Shown: positions 44,672 to 52,815, counted from the first letter of the stretch. The stretch: DNA of 64,000 nucleotides from Phycisphaerales bacterium (GCA_020849615.1 JADLFW010000012.1:124001-188000); one strand, 5' to 3'. The notes: generated by a model from the letters alone, not told the origin. Translations and numbers: made by a program.

Positions 44672-44687
44672 TGGTTCGCCAGTTGCA
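44672..44687 (+). promoter_or_regulatory. Sigma-54 (-24/-12) promoter, GcvH-like gene
   Basis: TGGTTCGCCAGTTGCA fits the consensus TGGCAC-N5-TTGCA with the invariant GG and GC exactly ten bases apart. Transcription would start near 44698, which excludes an ATG at 44701 as a good start and favours the one at 44716. Confidence 0.7.
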
Positions 44688-44715
44688 GCGAGGCCCGAGG
44701 ATGCCGGAGTTCCGC

Positions 44716-45471
44716 ATGGACCTGGTGCTGCCCATCCTGGGGTCGAGCCAGCCCGCCCAGACGTGTGTGTGGATGGACGCGGGGGCACTGGCGTACCGGC
44801 TCTGCGACCGCGGCTACGCGTGCGAGCACTGCCCGTTCGATGCGGCCATGCGGCACGATCCGCGTGCTGTGTTCATCGAGGGCCCGAGGGAAGGCACCGA
44901 AGCACCTCACCCTCATGTTGCGGAGTGGGCATTTCCGCCCGACCGGCTGTACGCGGAAGGGCACTGCTGGCTGCAGGTGGTCCGCGGCGGCCACGTGCGG
45001 GCCGGGGTCGATGCGTTCGCGGCCCGGCTGCTCAGCCCTGTCCGGCACGTGACCCCGCCGAGGGTGGGCGACCTGCTCCAGCGGGGCGAACCGCTGTGCA
45101 TGTTCGCCATCGCGGGCGGAGAACTGCCGCTGCGGACGCCGGTGACGGGGCGGGTGATCTGCTGGAACGCGGGCCTGGATCAATCGCCCGCGCTGGTCGC
45201 GACCGAGCCGTACGCCGGCGGTTGGCTCGTGGAGCTGACCGTGGAGCATCCGCCGGACCTGGATTCGCTGCTGACCGCCGACGCTGCGCGCAGCCGGGCC
45301 GAGCTCGATGCCCGCCGTCTGCGCCGCGATGTCGCCTTCCACCTCCTCTCGGACGATCGCGTCGGGGAGCCGGGCGTGGAAGAAGGATTCGTGGAAGCCG
45401 CCGTGCGCCTCCTGGGGCCCGACCCCCTCGTCGAAGTGGCGCGCCAGTTTCTTCACGAGCGCGGCTGTTGA
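44716..45471 (+). CDS. GcvH-like protein lacking the lipoylation lysine
   Basis: A 251-residue protein. The N-terminal part has a Cys-rich signature, RLCDRGYACEHCPFDAAMRHDP (Cys30, 36, 39), followed by a domain that follows the glycine cleavage H fold: WAFPPDRLYAEGHCWLQVVRGG, then LLQRGEPLCMFAIAGGELPLRTPVTGRVICWNAGLDQSPALVATEPYAGGWLVEL. At the place of the H-protein motif ESVKAA it reads FAIAGGE, so there is no lipoyl Lys and it cannot be an ordinary GcvH. Similar Cys-headed GcvH-like proteins occur beside redox regulators in other bacteria, from memory. The ATG at 44716 has GGAG at 6-nt spacing and agrees with the sigma-54 promoter; 44701 is the alternative. It is divergent from the haem sensor kinase. 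Confidence 0.75.
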   Translation: MDLVLPILGSSQPAQTCVWMDAGALAYRLCDRGYACEHCPFDAAMRHDPRAVFIEGPREGTEAPHPHVAEWAFPPDRLYAEGHCWLQVVRGGHVRAGVDAFAARLLSPVRHVTPPRVGDLLQRGEPLCMFAIAGGELPLRTPVTGRVICWNAGLDQSPALVATEPYAGGWLVELTVEHPPDLDSLLTADAARSRAELDARRLRRDVAFHLLSDDRVGEPGVEEGFVEAAVRLLGPDPLVEVARQFLHERGC

Positions 45472-45505
45472 AGTTCGCAACACCGTGTGGAGTTCCTCAT
45501 CGCGC
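45466..45505. promoter_or_regulatory. Putative upstream activator sites, cytochrome operon
   Basis: A dyad TGTTG-N7-CAACA (45466-45482) is followed by GAGTTCCTCATCGCGC (45490-45505), which matches the box at 44575. The box ends 92 nt before the GG of the sigma-54 promoter at 45597. The dyad overlaps the end of the GcvH-like gene. Confidence 0.45.
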
Positions 45506-45596
45506 CCGTGTTGCGCGGGTGAGCGCCGCCGGTTGAACAACAGGCCCGCCGGGCCGGGGACGGGCACCCGCGGGGACGGAACGAGGACCTGCCGGA

Positions 45597-45612
45597 TGGT
45601 GCGCGGATTGCA
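45597..45612 (+). promoter_or_regulatory. Sigma-54 (-24/-12) promoter, cytochrome operon
   Basis: TGGTGCGCGGATTGCA has the exact GG-N10-GC spacing and the TTGCA block at -12. The predicted start near 45623 gives a 36-nt leader with GAGGAG before the small membrane protein gene. Confidence 0.75.
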
Positions 45613-45658
45613 ATAGAAGAGTCGGCCCGTGCGTCGACCCAAGCCTGAGGAGTCTGCC

Positions 45659-45898
45659 ATGGCACACCTGAACCCCCGACTGAGCAGCGCGCTGAGGGAA
45701 TACACAGCGATGACCGCGCTGGGGATCGTCCTTGTGATCTGCCTGCCGGTGCTGGGGATCCTGGCGCTGATGTTCCGCGGCGCGCTGCTGGCCCTCGTCG
45801 GCCTCGCGATCGCCGCCGTCATTGCCGTGGGCATCTGGCACCTGGTCTCGCCGACCCGCCCGCCCGCCATGCCGCCCCAACACCGACGGGCCGCCTGA
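45659..45898 (+). CDS. Small two-span membrane protein, first gene of the cytochrome operon
   Basis: A 79-residue protein with a cytosolic head (MAHLNPRLSSALREYTAM) and two hydrophobic stretches (ALGIVLVICLPVLGILALMF and ALLALVGLAIAAVIAVGIWHL), then a short Pro/Arg tail. GAGGAG sits 8 nt before the ATG. No family is recognised. It is the first gene behind the second sigma-54 promoter and 41 nt before the ferredoxin gene, so it is probably an accessory or assembly subunit of the electron-transfer complex; this is inferred from position only. Confidence 0.75.
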   Translation: MAHLNPRLSSALREYTAMTALGIVLVICLPVLGILALMFRGALLALVGLAIAAVIAVGIWHLVSPTRPPAMPPQHRRAA

Positions 45899-45939
45899 GC
45901 CGCCCAGCGACACACACCCGCCGCGCGGGAGAGATTCCG

Positions 45940-46914
45940 ATGAAGGCGCTAGAAGCAGATCAAGCACTCGTAAGCCGGGCGGGAACCCCCGGAACCCCGG
46001 GATCCCCGGAAACCCCGGCCGGGCCCAGCCGGCGCGACTTCGTCCGCCTCACCGCGACCCTCGCGGCGCTCACGATCGGCGGGCAGGCACTGGCATCAGA
46101 TCATGGCAAGCCCGGCAAGCTCAGCCCGGACCGCATGGCCGTCCTGGTGGACCTCACGCGCTGCGTCGGGTGCCGCCGGTGCGAGTGGGCCTGCGCTGAC
46201 GCCAACGGCAACCCGCACGGCGTGATCGCGGAGTGCGATGACCAGTCGGTCTTCACGGCCCGGCGCAACCCGGGCAACGGCCAGTTCTGCGTCGTCAACC
46301 GCTCCGAGACCGTAGACGCGGCGGGGACGCCGGTGCACGCCAAGATCCAGTGCATGCATTGCGAGCACCCGCCGTGCGTCTCGGCGTGCCTGGTGGGCGC
46401 CATGCGGAAGGACCCGACAGGCCCGGTGACTTATGACCCCTCGCGGTGCATCGGCTGCCGCTACTGCATGGTCGCCTGCCCGTTCGAGCGGCTGTCCTAC
46501 GAGTACGACCGGCGCTTCACACCCCGGGTCCGCAAGTGCGAGATGTGCCGGCACCTCACGGCCAAGGGCGAAGTGCCCGCGTGCGTCGGCATCTGCCCGG
46601 TGGAGGCCCTGCAGTACGGCCGCCGCGAGGACCTGCTCCGCATCGCGCACGAGCGCATCGCCCGCCATCCCGACACGTACACCGACCGGGTGTACGGCGA
46701 GACCGAGGGCGGCGGGACCTCGTGGCTCTACCTCTCGGCCCGGCCGTTCGAGACGCTCGCCACGCTGGGCTTCCCGGCGCTGCCCGACCGCAGCCCGGCC
46801 GAGCGGACCGAGTCGATCCAGCACGGGATCTTCAAGTGGGGCGCCGCCCCCATGGTGCTCGGCGCGCTGCTGGCGACGCTGAACAAGGTGACCGCGAAAG
46901 GAGATGGGGCGTGA
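45940..46914 (+). CDS. Tat-exported four-cluster ferredoxin (HybA/HmcB type)
   Basis: A 324-residue periplasmic iron-sulfur protein. The Tat motif SRRDFV (residues 30-35) precedes a hydrophobic segment. Sixteen Cys form four [4Fe-4S] sites: CVGCRRCEWAC, CMHCEHPPCVSAC, CIGCRYCMVACP and CEMCRHLTAKGEVPACVGICP. A C-terminal hydrophobic helix (FKWGAAPMVLGALLATLN) would anchor it to the membrane, as in HybA. In Hmc, Qrc and Hyb-type complexes this subunit carries electrons between a periplasmic cytochrome and the membrane quinone-reactive subunit. Its stop overlaps the start of that subunit gene (GTGA). Confidence 0.95.
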   Translation: MKALEADQALVSRAGTPGTPGSPETPAGPSRRDFVRLTATLAALTIGGQALASDHGKPGKLSPDRMAVLVDLTRCVGCRRCEWACADANGNPHGVIAECDDQSVFTARRNPGNGQFCVVNRSETVDAAGTPVHAKIQCMHCEHPPCVSACLVGAMRKDPTGPVTYDPSRCIGCRYCMVACPFERLSYEYDRRFTPRVRKCEMCRHLTAKGEVPACVGICPVEALQYGRREDLLRIAHERIARHPDTYTDRVYGETEGGGTSWLYLSARPFETLATLGFPALPDRSPAERTESIQHGIFKWGAAPMVLGALLATLNKVTAKGDGA

Positions 46915-48218
46915 GCGCTGCAATCGCCATCCGGCTGCCGGGCCTGGACCGGGCTCTGCGTTCCGAGGCCCGCCCGCACTATTTCACCCCGGGCGTCTGG
47001 GCGGTCGCGGCGGTGGCGGCGATCGGCGGCGCGGTCTGGTGCTGGCGGATGCTCTTCGGCCTGGGGGCCACGACCAATCTCACCAACGCGTACCCGTGGG
47101 GCATCTGGATCGGCATCGATGTCGCCACGGGCGTCGCGCTCGCCGCGGGCGGCTTCACCACGGCCTTCCTGGCGCACATCCTCCACCGCGAGCGTTACCA
47201 CCCGCTGGTCCGCCCGGCGCTGCTGACCGCGATGCTCGGCTACACCTTCGTCGCCCTCGGCGTCATGACGGATCTCGGCCGCTTCTGGGCCATGTGGCAC
47301 GTGATGCTCCCGACCATGTGGCAGCCCAACTCCGTGCTCTTCGAGGTCGCCATCTGCGTCATGACCTACCTGTCGGTGCTCTACATCGAGTTCCTGCCGG
47401 TGGTCTGCGAGCGGTTCGTCGGCCGCGTCCACCTGCCGGGCCGGCTGCGCCTGCTCGACGGGCCCGTCGACCGGGTCCTGCGCTTCGCCCAGGCCACGCT
47501 GGGACGCTTCATGACCATCTTCATCGTCGCGGGCATCATGCTCTCCTGCATGCACCAGTCGTCGCTGGGGACGCTCATGGTGATCGCGGGGGGCAAGCTG
47601 CACGCGTTCTGGCAGACGCCTTTCTTGCCGCTGCTCTTCCTGCTCTCGGCTTTCTCGGTCGGGTTCCCGATGGTGATCTTCGAATCGATCCTGGCGCACC
47701 GTTCCTTCGGGCTCCCGGGCGAGGGGCACGTCCTCTCCGGCCTCGCCAAGTTCATTCCGTTCACCCTGGGCACGTACCTCACGGTGAAGATCGCGGACCT
47801 GGCCGCCCGGGGCGTGCTGACGGATATCCCCGACGGCGGCTACTACACCGCGATGCTGCTGCTGGAAGTGGGCGTCGGCGTGGTGATCCCGATCATCATC
47901 TTCGCCACCCCCGGGCTGCGGGCCCGGACGCCCTGGCTCTTCGCCGGCTCGGCGATGGTGATCGCGGGCGTCGTCCTCCTCCGGCTCAACGTCTTCCTCT
48001 TCTGCTACTCGCCGCTCGACACCCGCGCCGTGTACCGCCCGGCCTGGACCGAGATCGCCGTCACCGCGGGCTTCATCGCCATGACGGTGCTCCTGTACCG
48101 GGCGATCGTGATGATCCTGCCCGTCATCGAACAGCTCAACGCGCCACACGCGGCCCACCGGGCCGCGGCCTCGCCCGCACCGAATCGCGCCCACGCGGGC
48201 GCTGGGGGAGTGTCATGA
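46911..48218 (+). CDS. HybB/NrfD-type quinone-reactive membrane subunit
   Basis: A 435-residue integral membrane protein with about ten spans, of the HybB/HmcC/NrfD family that exchanges electrons with the quinone pool. Typical stretches are NAYPWGIWIGIDVATGVALAAGGF, FVALGVMTDLGRFWAMWHVMLP and GIMLSCMHQSSLGTLMVIAGGKLHAFWQTPFLPLLFLLSA. The GTG at 46911 has AAGGAG upstream and overlaps the ferredoxin stop. It is coupled at the other end to the cytochrome gene by ATGA. No molybdopterin or hydrogenase catalytic subunit follows, so the complex seems to link quinone and periplasmic cytochrome directly. Confidence 0.95.
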   Translation: MSAAIAIRLPGLDRALRSEARPHYFTPGVWAVAAVAAIGGAVWCWRMLFGLGATTNLTNAYPWGIWIGIDVATGVALAAGGFTTAFLAHILHRERYHPLVRPALLTAMLGYTFVALGVMTDLGRFWAMWHVMLPTMWQPNSVLFEVAICVMTYLSVLYIEFLPVVCERFVGRVHLPGRLRLLDGPVDRVLRFAQATLGRFMTIFIVAGIMLSCMHQSSLGTLMVIAGGKLHAFWQTPFLPLLFLLSAFSVGFPMVIFESILAHRSFGLPGEGHVLSGLAKFIPFTLGTYLTVKIADLAARGVLTDIPDGGYYTAMLLLEVGVGVVIPIIIFATPGLRARTPWLFAGSAMVIAGVVLLRLNVFLFCYSPLDTRAVYRPAWTEIAVTAGFIAMTVLLYRAIVMILPVIEQLNAPHAAHRAAASPAPNRAHAGAGGVS

Positions 48219-49219
48219 TCGCCCTGCTCGCGGTCCCGATGTTGCTCCTGGCCACGGGCCTGCCCTTCCCGCCCACGGCGGGCCCCGCCGGCGGACCGAC
48301 CGATCTTGGCCCGGATGTGCTGATGCTCGACCAGGTGCCGGGCTGCTACGGCGCCGTGCGTTTCGACCACCGCCTGCACGTCGGCATGTCCAAGATCGGC
48401 GACGGGTGCAAGGTCTGCCACCACACCGAGGCCATCCAGCCCTGCCGCACCTGCCACGAGCCGGTAACCTCATCGGTCACCACCGACTGGCCCGGCCTGC
48501 GCGGGGCTTACCACCAGCAGTGCCTCAGCTGCCACCGCGAGTGGGCCCACGAGAACGCCTGCGGCTTCTGCCACACCGACCCATCTTCGGTGATCGGGCC
48601 GCAGGGCCGGGCCCACTCCGCCTTCAAGCTCCAGGAGCCGCGCGCGACCGCGCAGAACACCTACGTCTACCGCACGGCCCACCCGGGGATGCCCATCGTC
48701 ACGTTCCACCACGCCGACCACGCCGAGGTCTTCGGCCTCAGCTGCGCCGACTGCCACGGCGGCAACTCCTGCGGCCAGTGCCACGGGCCCGCGGCGCAGC
48801 GGCCCGTCGTCACCCGCCAGGACACGTGCTACCGCTGCCATTCAAGCGATCGGTGCATCACCTGCCACCGCCTCACCCAGCGCCCCCGCTTCAACCACGC
48901 CGAGTGCGCCAACTGGCGCCTCCGCCCCGGCCATGATGACCTGGCCTGCGCCGACTGCCACGGCGCCCAGCGCATGCCGGGCCGGCCTTCCTCCGAAGCC
49001 TGCCGCTCCTGCCATGCCGCCCAGTCCGGAGGGACCTTCGATCACGCCAGCACGGGCGTCGTGCTCTTCGGCGATCACGCCCTCTTCGGCTGCCTCGACT
49101 GCCACGCCGGGGGCGATGACCGCGAGATCGCCCGCTGCACCTCGTGCCACGAAACCCGCCCCGTCGCCGGGCAGCGTGAGGTCGGCCACCGCGCGCTGAT
49201 CACGACACCGGGCGACTGA
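48215..49219 (+). CDS. Dodecahaem cytochrome c (class III/HmcA-like)
   Basis: A 334-residue periplasmic cytochrome with a signal peptide (MIALLAVPMLLLATGLPFPP) and twelve CXXCH haem sites: CKVCH, CRTCH, CLSCH, CGFCH, CADCH, CGQCH, CYRCH, CITCH, CADCH, CRSCH, CLDCH and CTSCH. Additional His residues before several motifs (FDHRLH, FHHADH, FNHAE, FDHAS) suit bis-His ligation as in cytochrome c3 and HmcA modules. It ends the operon. The likely job is to carry electrons between the ferredoxin/HybB subunits and an external donor or acceptor. The number of haems is below the 16 of Desulfovibrio HmcA. Confidence 0.95.
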   Translation: MIALLAVPMLLLATGLPFPPTAGPAGGPTDLGPDVLMLDQVPGCYGAVRFDHRLHVGMSKIGDGCKVCHHTEAIQPCRTCHEPVTSSVTTDWPGLRGAYHQQCLSCHREWAHENACGFCHTDPSSVIGPQGRAHSAFKLQEPRATAQNTYVYRTAHPGMPIVTFHHADHAEVFGLSCADCHGGNSCGQCHGPAAQRPVVTRQDTCYRCHSSDRCITCHRLTQRPRFNHAECANWRLRPGHDDLACADCHGAQRMPGRPSSEACRSCHAAQSGGTFDHASTGVVLFGDHALFGCLDCHAGGDDREIARCTSCHETRPVAGQREVGHRALITTPGD

Positions 49220-49345
49220 CTGTGCACGGCCCGCGCGGAGATGCCGCCCTACGGATCATGAGTCCGGTTTCACCCCGACCTCACCGGGGCGTCACGGCGC
49301 GGAGCGAGCCTCGGGTTGCGCCCTGCAGCGCGCCGGAGGAGCTTC

Positions 49346-50290
49346 ATGGCACGATCCAAATCCACGGCCCGGCGCCGTCCCGCCCGGTCACGGCCGGCGC
49401 ACAATGCGGCGTCCTCCGCGGACCTGTACCCCAAGCCCCCGTTCCCGCGCCAGCACCAGCGGGCGCCGGGCCTCGAATCACGGCTGCAGCCCGCCCCCCT
49501 CTGGCGGGGGGAGGCGTACCGCCCCGCGAACAAGCTGCTGGACCGCATCGCGCTCGTCACCGGCGGAGATTCGGGGATCGGCCGCGCTGTTGCATATTTC
49601 TTCGCGCGCGAAGGGGCGGATGTCGCCATCGTCTGCACACCCCGGGAACTGGAAGATGCCCGCGTCGTCCAGGCGGCGATCCGCGGCCTGGGACGCCGCT
49701 GCATCATTCTCGATGGCGACCTCGCCGAGGCCGCGTTCTGCGAAGCGTGCATCAAGGCCACCGTGAATGAACTGGGAGGGCTCGACATCCTCGTCCACAA
49801 CGCCGCCGAGCAGACCCGCACCGACAGCATCACCGATGTCACCGAAGCGCAGCTCGACCGCACGCTCAAGACCAACATCTACGCCTACATCCGCCTCGTC
49901 CGGGCCGCGATGCCCCGCATGAAGCCCGGCTCCTCCATCATCGCCACCGGCTCGGTGGTCGGCATCACCGGCTCCGCGAAGCTGCCCGAGTACTCCGCCA
50001 GCAAGGGAGCGATCCACACGCTGACCAAGTCGCTCGCCGAGCAGCTCCTCGGCAAGGGCATCCGCGTCAACTGCGTCGCGCCGGGACCGGTCTGGACTCC
50101 CCTCAATGCCTCCGACGCCGGCGCCACTCCCAAGGAAGTCAGCGAGTTCGGCAAGGACTCCGGGAGCTCGCAGATGGGCCGCCCGGCCCAGCCCGAGGAG
50201 CTCGCCCCCGCGTTCGTCTTCCTGGCCTCGACCGCCGATTCGAGCTACATCACCGGCGCTGTTCTGCCGGTCATCGGCGGGCCCGCCTAG
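49346..50290 (+). CDS. Short-chain dehydrogenase/reductase (stress-protein 39 type)
   Basis: A 314-residue NAD(P)-dependent oxidoreductase. A basic N-terminal extension of about 70 residues (MARSKSTARRRPARSRPAH ... PLWRGEAYRPANKLLD) precedes the SDR core: TGGDSGIGRAVAYFFAREG cofactor loop, NAA motif in LVHNAAEQT, catalytic Ser in ATGSVVGITGS and Tyr/Lys in YSASKGAIH. This long-N-terminus group includes Bacillus general stress protein 39/YhdF-like enzymes; the substrate is unknown. GGAGGAG precedes the ATG. The stop codon is directly followed by the second copy of the structured repeat. Confidence 0.9.
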   Translation: MARSKSTARRRPARSRPAHNAASSADLYPKPPFPRQHQRAPGLESRLQPAPLWRGEAYRPANKLLDRIALVTGGDSGIGRAVAYFFAREGADVAIVCTPRELEDARVVQAAIRGLGRRCIILDGDLAEAAFCEACIKATVNELGGLDILVHNAAEQTRTDSITDVTEAQLDRTLKTNIYAYIRLVRAAMPRMKPGSSIIATGSVVGITGSAKLPEYSASKGAIHTLTKSLAEQLLGKGIRVNCVAPGPVWTPLNASDAGATPKEVSEFGKDSGSSQMGRPAQPEELAPAFVFLASTADSSYITGAVLPVIGGPA

Positions 50291-50291
50291 G

Positions 50292-50410
50292 CCGTGTTTG
50301 ATAGATCGATTCCAGGGTGGCACGGTGCTCCGAACCGTGCATTTGCGTCTGTGTTTCCTCGCCCGGCTCGGAGAGCCGGGCCACCCAAAGGCATCCGCCA
50401 AACAGAACCT
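50292..50410. repeat. Structured dispersed repeat, copy 2
   Basis: Same element as 10941-11058, in the same orientation. The ends are TGTTTGATAGAT (50295-50306) and ATCCGCCAAACA (50393-50404), now an imperfect inverted pair. The inner stems are retained: GCACGGTGCTCCGAACCGTGC and GCCCGGCTCGGAGAGCCGGGC. CCTAG occurs on both sides (50286-50290 and 50408-50412), which may be a target-site duplication. It starts one base after the SDR stop codon. Confidence 0.85.
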
Positions 50411-50474
50411 AGCCGCGCTGCACACTCATCCGCCGTTCAGCACCTTCTCACCCGGGCCGAAGCACCACCCCGCG

Positions 50475-50963
50475 ATGACGCAGACTCAAGACGGCGCCCC
50501 CGCACGACCGGGCCATGAGCGGGCCTGGATGCTCCAGCGCATCGGCTGGATCTCGGGGTTGCTCTTCCTCGCCGCGGCGATGTCGGGCCTGCTGGGCGGC
50601 GAGGCGGCGAGCCGACGGACCGCCCGATCGGAAGATGGCTCGGTCCGGATCGACTTCGATCGCTTCTGCCGCTCGGGCAAGCCGATCATCTTCGAGATCC
50701 GGGCCCGGCGCGACGCGGATGATCCCCCGCTGACCATCGATTTCAGCGGCGCTTTCGCGGATGTGCTCGAGATCCGTGATGTCCGGCCCGCCCCCGTCCG
50801 CTCGGAAGCGCGGGCCGAAGGTTTCGCGCTCGTGTTCGCCGCGCCGGGCCCATCGGCGCTCATCCGGGTGCGCTGCGACGTCCGCGGAACCGGCCGGGCC
50901 GGCCCGGCGATCAAGGTGGGCCCGGCCCCCGAACTCCGGATGAGGCAGTTCATCTTCCCGTGA
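50475..50963 (+). CDS. Membrane-anchored protein of unknown function
   Basis: A 162-residue protein with one N-terminal span (IGWISGLLFLAAAMSGLLGG) and an exported part of about 120 residues with a predicted beta-sandwich pattern (SVRIDFDRFCRSGKPIIFEIRARRDADDPPLTIDFSGAFADVLEIRDV). A single Cys is present. No known domain. Its stop overlaps the GTG of the DUF421 gene, so the two proteins probably act together. Codon use is host-like. Confidence 0.7.
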   Translation: MTQTQDGAPARPGHERAWMLQRIGWISGLLFLAAAMSGLLGGEAASRRTARSEDGSVRIDFDRFCRSGKPIIFEIRARRDADDPPLTIDFSGAFADVLEIRDVRPAPVRSEARAEGFALVFAAPGPSALIRVRCDVRGTGRAGPAIKVGPAPELRMRQFIFP

Positions 50964-51424
50964 GGAGCATCGCCGTGGAAGGGATCATCCGCGTCATCGC
51001 CGTGTACGTGATGCTTCTCATCGTCTTCCGTCTTGCCGGCAAGCGCACGCTCAACGATGCGACCACGTTCGATTTTCTGCTGCTGCTGATCATCTCCGAA
51101 ACCACACAGCAGGCCCTGGTTCGCGATGACCCTTCCTTCACCCACAGCGCCGTGATGGTGGTCACCTTCGTGGGGGCCAACGTCGCCATGTCGGCCTGGA
51201 AGCAGCGCTCCAAGGCGGTCGCCCGGCTCCTCGAAGGCGAACCGGTGCTCCTGGTCGAGCACGGCCGCCTCATCGGCCGAACCCTCGACAAGGAACGCGT
51301 GGATGAGGATGACATCCTGGAAGCCGCTCGCGAGCGTCAGGGCCTCGAGCGCATCGATCAGATCAAGTACGCCATCCTCGAACGGACGGGCCGCATCTCG
51401 ATCATCCCGCGCGACCAATCATGA
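50960..51424 (+). CDS. DUF421/YetF-family membrane protein
   Basis: A 154-residue protein with two to three N-terminal spans (IIRVIAVYVMLLIVFRLAGKRTLNDATTFDFLLLLIISETTQQALV) and a C-terminal soluble DUF421 domain (LLEGEPVLLVEHGRLIGRTLDKERVDEDDILEAARERQG). YetF proteins are common in Gram-positive and Gram-negative bacteria with no firm function. GTG at 50960 overlaps the upstream stop; a GTG at 50975 with a better ribosome-binding site (GAGGAG) is an alternative. Confidence 0.9.
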   Translation: MRSIAVEGIIRVIAVYVMLLIVFRLAGKRTLNDATTFDFLLLLIISETTQQALVRDDPSFTHSAVMVVTFVGANVAMSAWKQRSKAVARLLEGEPVLLVEHGRLIGRTLDKERVDEDDILEAARERQGLERIDQIKYAILERTGRISIIPRDQS

Positions 51425-51459
51425 CGGGCCGCCGCAGGTGAATCGCGACGCCCGGAGCC

Positions 51460-52026
51460 TCACGACGTCGTGCGGTCCACCACGCGGTACTGCTCCCGCT
51501 CGCCCCGCCCGCGCAGCGGGTAATCCTTCCGCAGCGGATGGGCGGGGTAGTCCTCCCACATCAGGATCCGCCGCAGGTCCGGGTGCCCCCGGAAGCGGAT
51601 GCCGAACATGTCGAACACCTCGCGCTCGGGCCACTCGGCGCCGGGCCAGATCGCCGTCACGCTGTCGATGTACAGCGCGGGGTCATCCAGCGTGCCGTCG
51701 GTCGGCAGCGTCGGATTCAGGAACGTCTTGACGAAGAACAGGTCATCCCGCGAACTGCTCCGCAGGATGTACACCACCGCGAACCGCCCGATCGTCGGCG
51801 ATGGGTAGTTGAGGTAGTCGATCCCCACGACATCCGAGAGGAAGTCGTACGCCAGGCGCGGGTCATCCCGCAGGAACCGCATCACCTCGAAGAGGTCGCC
51901 CGGCTCGACGATCAGCGTCGACTGGCCCCGGAACTCGGTGGCCCGGAACTTGCGCCCCGGGAACTGCTGCTTGACGACCCCGAACGTGGGATGGTCCAGG
52001 GTGGGCGTCTTCTTGGCGTCGGACAT
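51460..52026 (-). CDS. nuoC: NADH-quinone oxidoreductase subunit C
   Basis: Peripheral-arm 30-kDa subunit of complex I. The 188-residue protein ends with the family signature ERVFDMFGI-type block ([39 protein letters not shown]). The N-terminal half contains [16 protein letters not shown], another conserved stretch. It is complete and not fused to NuoD. No other nuo gene is adjacent: upstream is an unknown gene and downstream a DUF421 gene on the other strand, so nuo genes are scattered in this genome or this is an extra copy. Confidence 0.95.
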   Translation of the reverse strand: MSDAKKTPTLDHPTFGVVKQQFPGRKFRATEFRGQSTLIVEPGDLFEVMRFLRDDPRLAYDFLSDVVGIDYLNYPSPTIGRFAVVYILRSSSRDDLFFVKTFLNPTLPTDGTLDDPALYIDSVTAIWPGAEWPEREVFDMFGIRFRGHPDLRRILMWEDYPAHPLRKDYPLRGRGEREQYRVVDRTTS

Positions 52027-52065
52027 GGCTCGGTCGTCTCCGTGCGGGAAGGCAAGTCTAGGTCA

Positions 52066-52815
52066 TCACACCCCGGGCCCGTACATCCGCAGCAACTCCA
52101 CCTGCTCCGCGACCCCCTCATCCAGGATGATCCAGTCGACGCCGGGCCCGGCGTGCCGGGCCGCCAGCGCGATCAGCCGCCGGGCGTCGAACACCGCCTC
52201 ATTTTGGCGGTGCAGCCCGACGGGCCGCAGCCCTTCCCCATCGGGGCCGGGCCCCGCGTTGGTGAGCATCACCGCCGCCACCCCGGGGTGGGCGCCCATC
52301 GCTCCCAGCATGCGTTCCAGGTGGTCATCGGCGTACTCCACCATCGCTGGCGTCAGCAGCGCCATGGGATCCACGACCAGGCGGGTCTGGGCGGCAGCCG
52401 GCGACCGCAGGTACACCAGGCAGGAGGGCAGATCCGACAACACATCCGCCGCTTCGGGTCTCAGGCACAGCTGCGATTCGCCCTCGCTCAGCCCGGCAAC
52501 CGTCTCCTCCACCGCCGCCAGCAGCGCGGTCATCCCCTCTCCCGCGTGCGTCCGCAGCAGCGACCTGGCCCCCGCATCCTCGCCGCCCTCGAGCGAGTGG
52601 AGCGAACCCGCGGAGGCCACCACTCGGTTCACCCCCGTCTGCCGGGAACACCGCAGCACCTCGCCGGGCCCGTGCTCATCCAGCAACCGAGCCCCCGTCC
52701 ACCAACCGAAGGTTTCGGTCGCCCGCTCCGCCGCGGGCCGGATCGGGCCGGGGACGCCCGTAACCCCGCCCGCCTGCAGTTCTTGCGCACTGGATGGCCA
52801 CAGGAAGAGCCGCAT
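52066..52815 (-). CDS. Unknown protein, possibly TIM-barrel sugar-isomerase-like
   Basis: A 249-residue soluble protein beginning MRLFLWPSSAQELQAGGVTG. Alternating helices and short strands (CSRQTGVNRVVASAGSLHSLEG, SCLVYLRSPAAAQTRLVVDPMALL, VDWIILDEG) hint at an alpha/beta barrel like AP-endonuclease 2 family enzymes, and a DPMALLTPAMVEYADDHLERML stretch recalls that family. Metal ligands are not clearly conserved, so the call is weak. It is 39 nt upstream of nuoC on the same strand. Confidence 0.6.
   Translation of the reverse strand: MRLFLWPSSAQELQAGGVTGVPGPIRPAAERATETFGWWTGARLLDEHGPGEVLRCSRQTGVNRVVASAGSLHSLEGGEDAGARSLLRTHAGEGMTALLAAVEETVAGLSEGESQLCLRPEAADVLSDLPSCLVYLRSPAAAQTRLVVDPMALLTPAMVEYADDHLERMLGAMGAHPGVAAVMLTNAGPGPDGEGLRPVGLHRQNEAVFDARRLIALAARHAGPGVDWIILDEGVAEQVELLRMYGPGV

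Noticed and set aside
46904-48214. Long N-terminal extension of the cytochrome gene
   Set aside because: The frame is open across the HybB-type gene but gives Arg/Pro/His-rich nonsense; the ATG at 48215 with a signal peptide is the obvious start.
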